Shown here: one piece after another, positions 6,015 to 6,643 of the stretch
How the letters are laid out: each line of letters starts with the position of its first letter
Position numbering within the stretch: the first letter of the stretch is position 1
Assembly (NCBI GenBank): GCA_900319615.1
Contig: ONPE01000074.1
Coordinates: 1 to 6,643 of the forward strand
Origin: an uncultured Eubacteriales bacterium
GTDB taxonomy: Bacteria; Bacillota; Clostridia; Oscillospirales; Acutalibacteraceae
Direction of reading: 5' to 3'
DNA length: 6,643 nt
The notes under the pieces: model-generated
What the model was told of the DNA's origin: nothing
Seen by the model: the letters and a program-made list of their open reading frames with translations, nothing else
Database searches by the model: none
Program-made: the position numbers and the translations under genes

Positions 6015-6101
6015 AACTATAATTGCGGACAAGTATGCAATTAGTTTAATCTAACAGATAAGCTTTAATATTTTTATGCATTTTTTATAAAGGGGAAACA
6101 C

Positions 6102-6643
6102 ATGGATAATTTTAAAGAAGGCTGGGGTATAATCTGCAAATATCTCTGTGAAGAGAAGAAGATAGCAGACGTAGCATACAAGACCTGGATATCGCGCATC
6201 GAGCCCGTAGGTATAGATTTTGAGAACGGCGTCATCACCCTGATGGTGCCTAACGAATTTCACCGTCAGACCTTGATCCGCGGATATCTGCCTAAATTCG
6301 AAGAAGCATATGAAGCCGTGCTCGGTACGAGCTTCGACACCGTCTTTCTGATCCCGGAGGAATCCGAGAGACAAAAGGAGAGGCTGCTCGGAGACGAGAC
6401 CTCTGCCGACGCCGGTTATGAGTTCACGTTCGACACCTTCATCGTCGGCTCATCAAACAAATTCGCTCACGCCGCTTCTATGGCGGTAGCGCAGAATCCG
6501 GCTTCCGCCTACAACCCTCTTTTCCTGTACGGCAATTCCGGTTTAGGCAAGACCCATCTGCTCTGCGCTATAGGCAACGAGATCAAGAAAACTCACCCCG
6601 AATATAAGGTCATCATCATCAAGGGCGAGGATTTTGCAAACGA
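6102..6643 (+). CDS. dnaA: DnaA, chromosomal replication initiator ATPase; partial, C-terminus beyond window
   Basis: DnaA binds DnaA boxes at oriC, oligomerises with ATP and opens the duplex. The first 180 codons are present; family members are about 440-460 residues, so the rest of the AAA+ region and the DNA-binding domain IV are missing. Domain I spans about 1-83 (DVAYKTWISRIEP at 23-35, LMVPNEFHRQTLI at 47-59). A short acidic linker follows (about 86-105, ESERQKERLLGDE), then the AAA+ start YEFTFDTFIVGSSNKFAHAAS (106-126) and the P-loop GNSGLGKT at 144-151. The ribosome site AAAGGGGAAA (6089-6098) ends 3 nt before the ATG, with its GGGG core 7 nt away, and fixes the start. It is transcribed away from rpmH. 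The frame is intact to the edge. Confidence 0.98.
   Translation, partial: MDNFKEGWGIICKYLCEEKKIADVAYKTWISRIEPVGIDFENGVITLMVPNEFHRQTLIRGYLPKFEEAYEAVLGTSFDTVFLIPEESERQKERLLGDETSADAGYEFTFDTFIVGSSNKFAHAASMAVAQNPASAYNPLFLYGNSGLGKTHLLCAIGNEIKKTHPEYKVIIIKGEDFAN

Larger units (their letters stand above)
5739..6101. other. oriC: rpmH-dnaA divergent spacer, putative oriC region
   Basis: These 363 bp between divergent rpmH and dnaA contain no gene. They are strongly AT-rich compared with the flanking coding DNA, especially 5810-6020, where runs such as ATTTATATTGATATATAATA could melt easily. They carry the rpmH promoter, one good DnaA box (5970-5978), weaker 7/9 box matches at 5995-6003 and 6024-6032 on the opposite strand, and a dnaA promoter. 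Firmicute origins lie beside dnaA, either here, in the dnaA-dnaN gap (outside the window), or split across both. The few boxes here suggest that part of the origin may lie downstream of dnaA. Confidence 0.7.

Noticed and set aside
6051..6374. 107-codon minus-strand frame over the dnaA start
   Set aside because: It is antisense to dnaA and its promoter leader, with no ribosome site and no family resemblance.

Overview
The window is the replication-origin neighbourhood of a low- to mid-GC Firmicute, most likely a class Clostridia member of the Ruminococcus/Oscillospiraceae type. This rests on the gene order mnmG-mnmE-jag-yidC-yidD-rnpA-rpmH | dnaA, on sigma-A-like promoters, on strong AGGAGG-type ribosome sites and on a B. 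subtilis-type parS palindrome. The genus is an inference; no rRNA or other marker is present.

Layout. Positions 1-1195 hold the N-terminal two thirds of MnmG on the minus strand, cut by the window edge. A 35-bp spacer (1196-1230) carries a perfect 16-bp parS site. MnmE follows at 1231-2595 (minus). The 418-bp stretch 2596-3013 has no gene. It holds two tandem copies of a ~163-bp hairpin-rich repeat plus a fragment of a third, then a strong intrinsic terminator. Next, all on minus, come jag/khpB (3014-3814), yidC (3845-4822), yidD (4855-5082), rnpA (5079-5417) and rpmH (5604-5738). A consensus promoter at 5779-5807 drives rpmH and probably the whole five-gene operon down to the terminator at 2970-3001. 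The region 5739-6101 is AT-rich, gene-free and divergent, the expected place for oriC. It carries at least one good DnaA box and a promoter for dnaA, which starts at 6102 on the plus strand and runs off the right end.

How it works together. Every gene points away from the 5739-6101 spacer, so each is co-directional with a fork leaving it. DnaA starts replication, and parS would load ParB for origin segregation. RpmH (ribosomal protein L34), RnpA (RNase P protein), YidD/YidC (membrane insertion) and Jag/KhpB (RNA binding) form the classic translation/insertion operon. MnmE and MnmG jointly modify the wobble uridine of tRNAs. No new defence, mobile or biosynthetic system is visible. The most notable items are the parS site, the covarying tandem repeats upstream of mnmE, and the RGG-rich tail on Jag.
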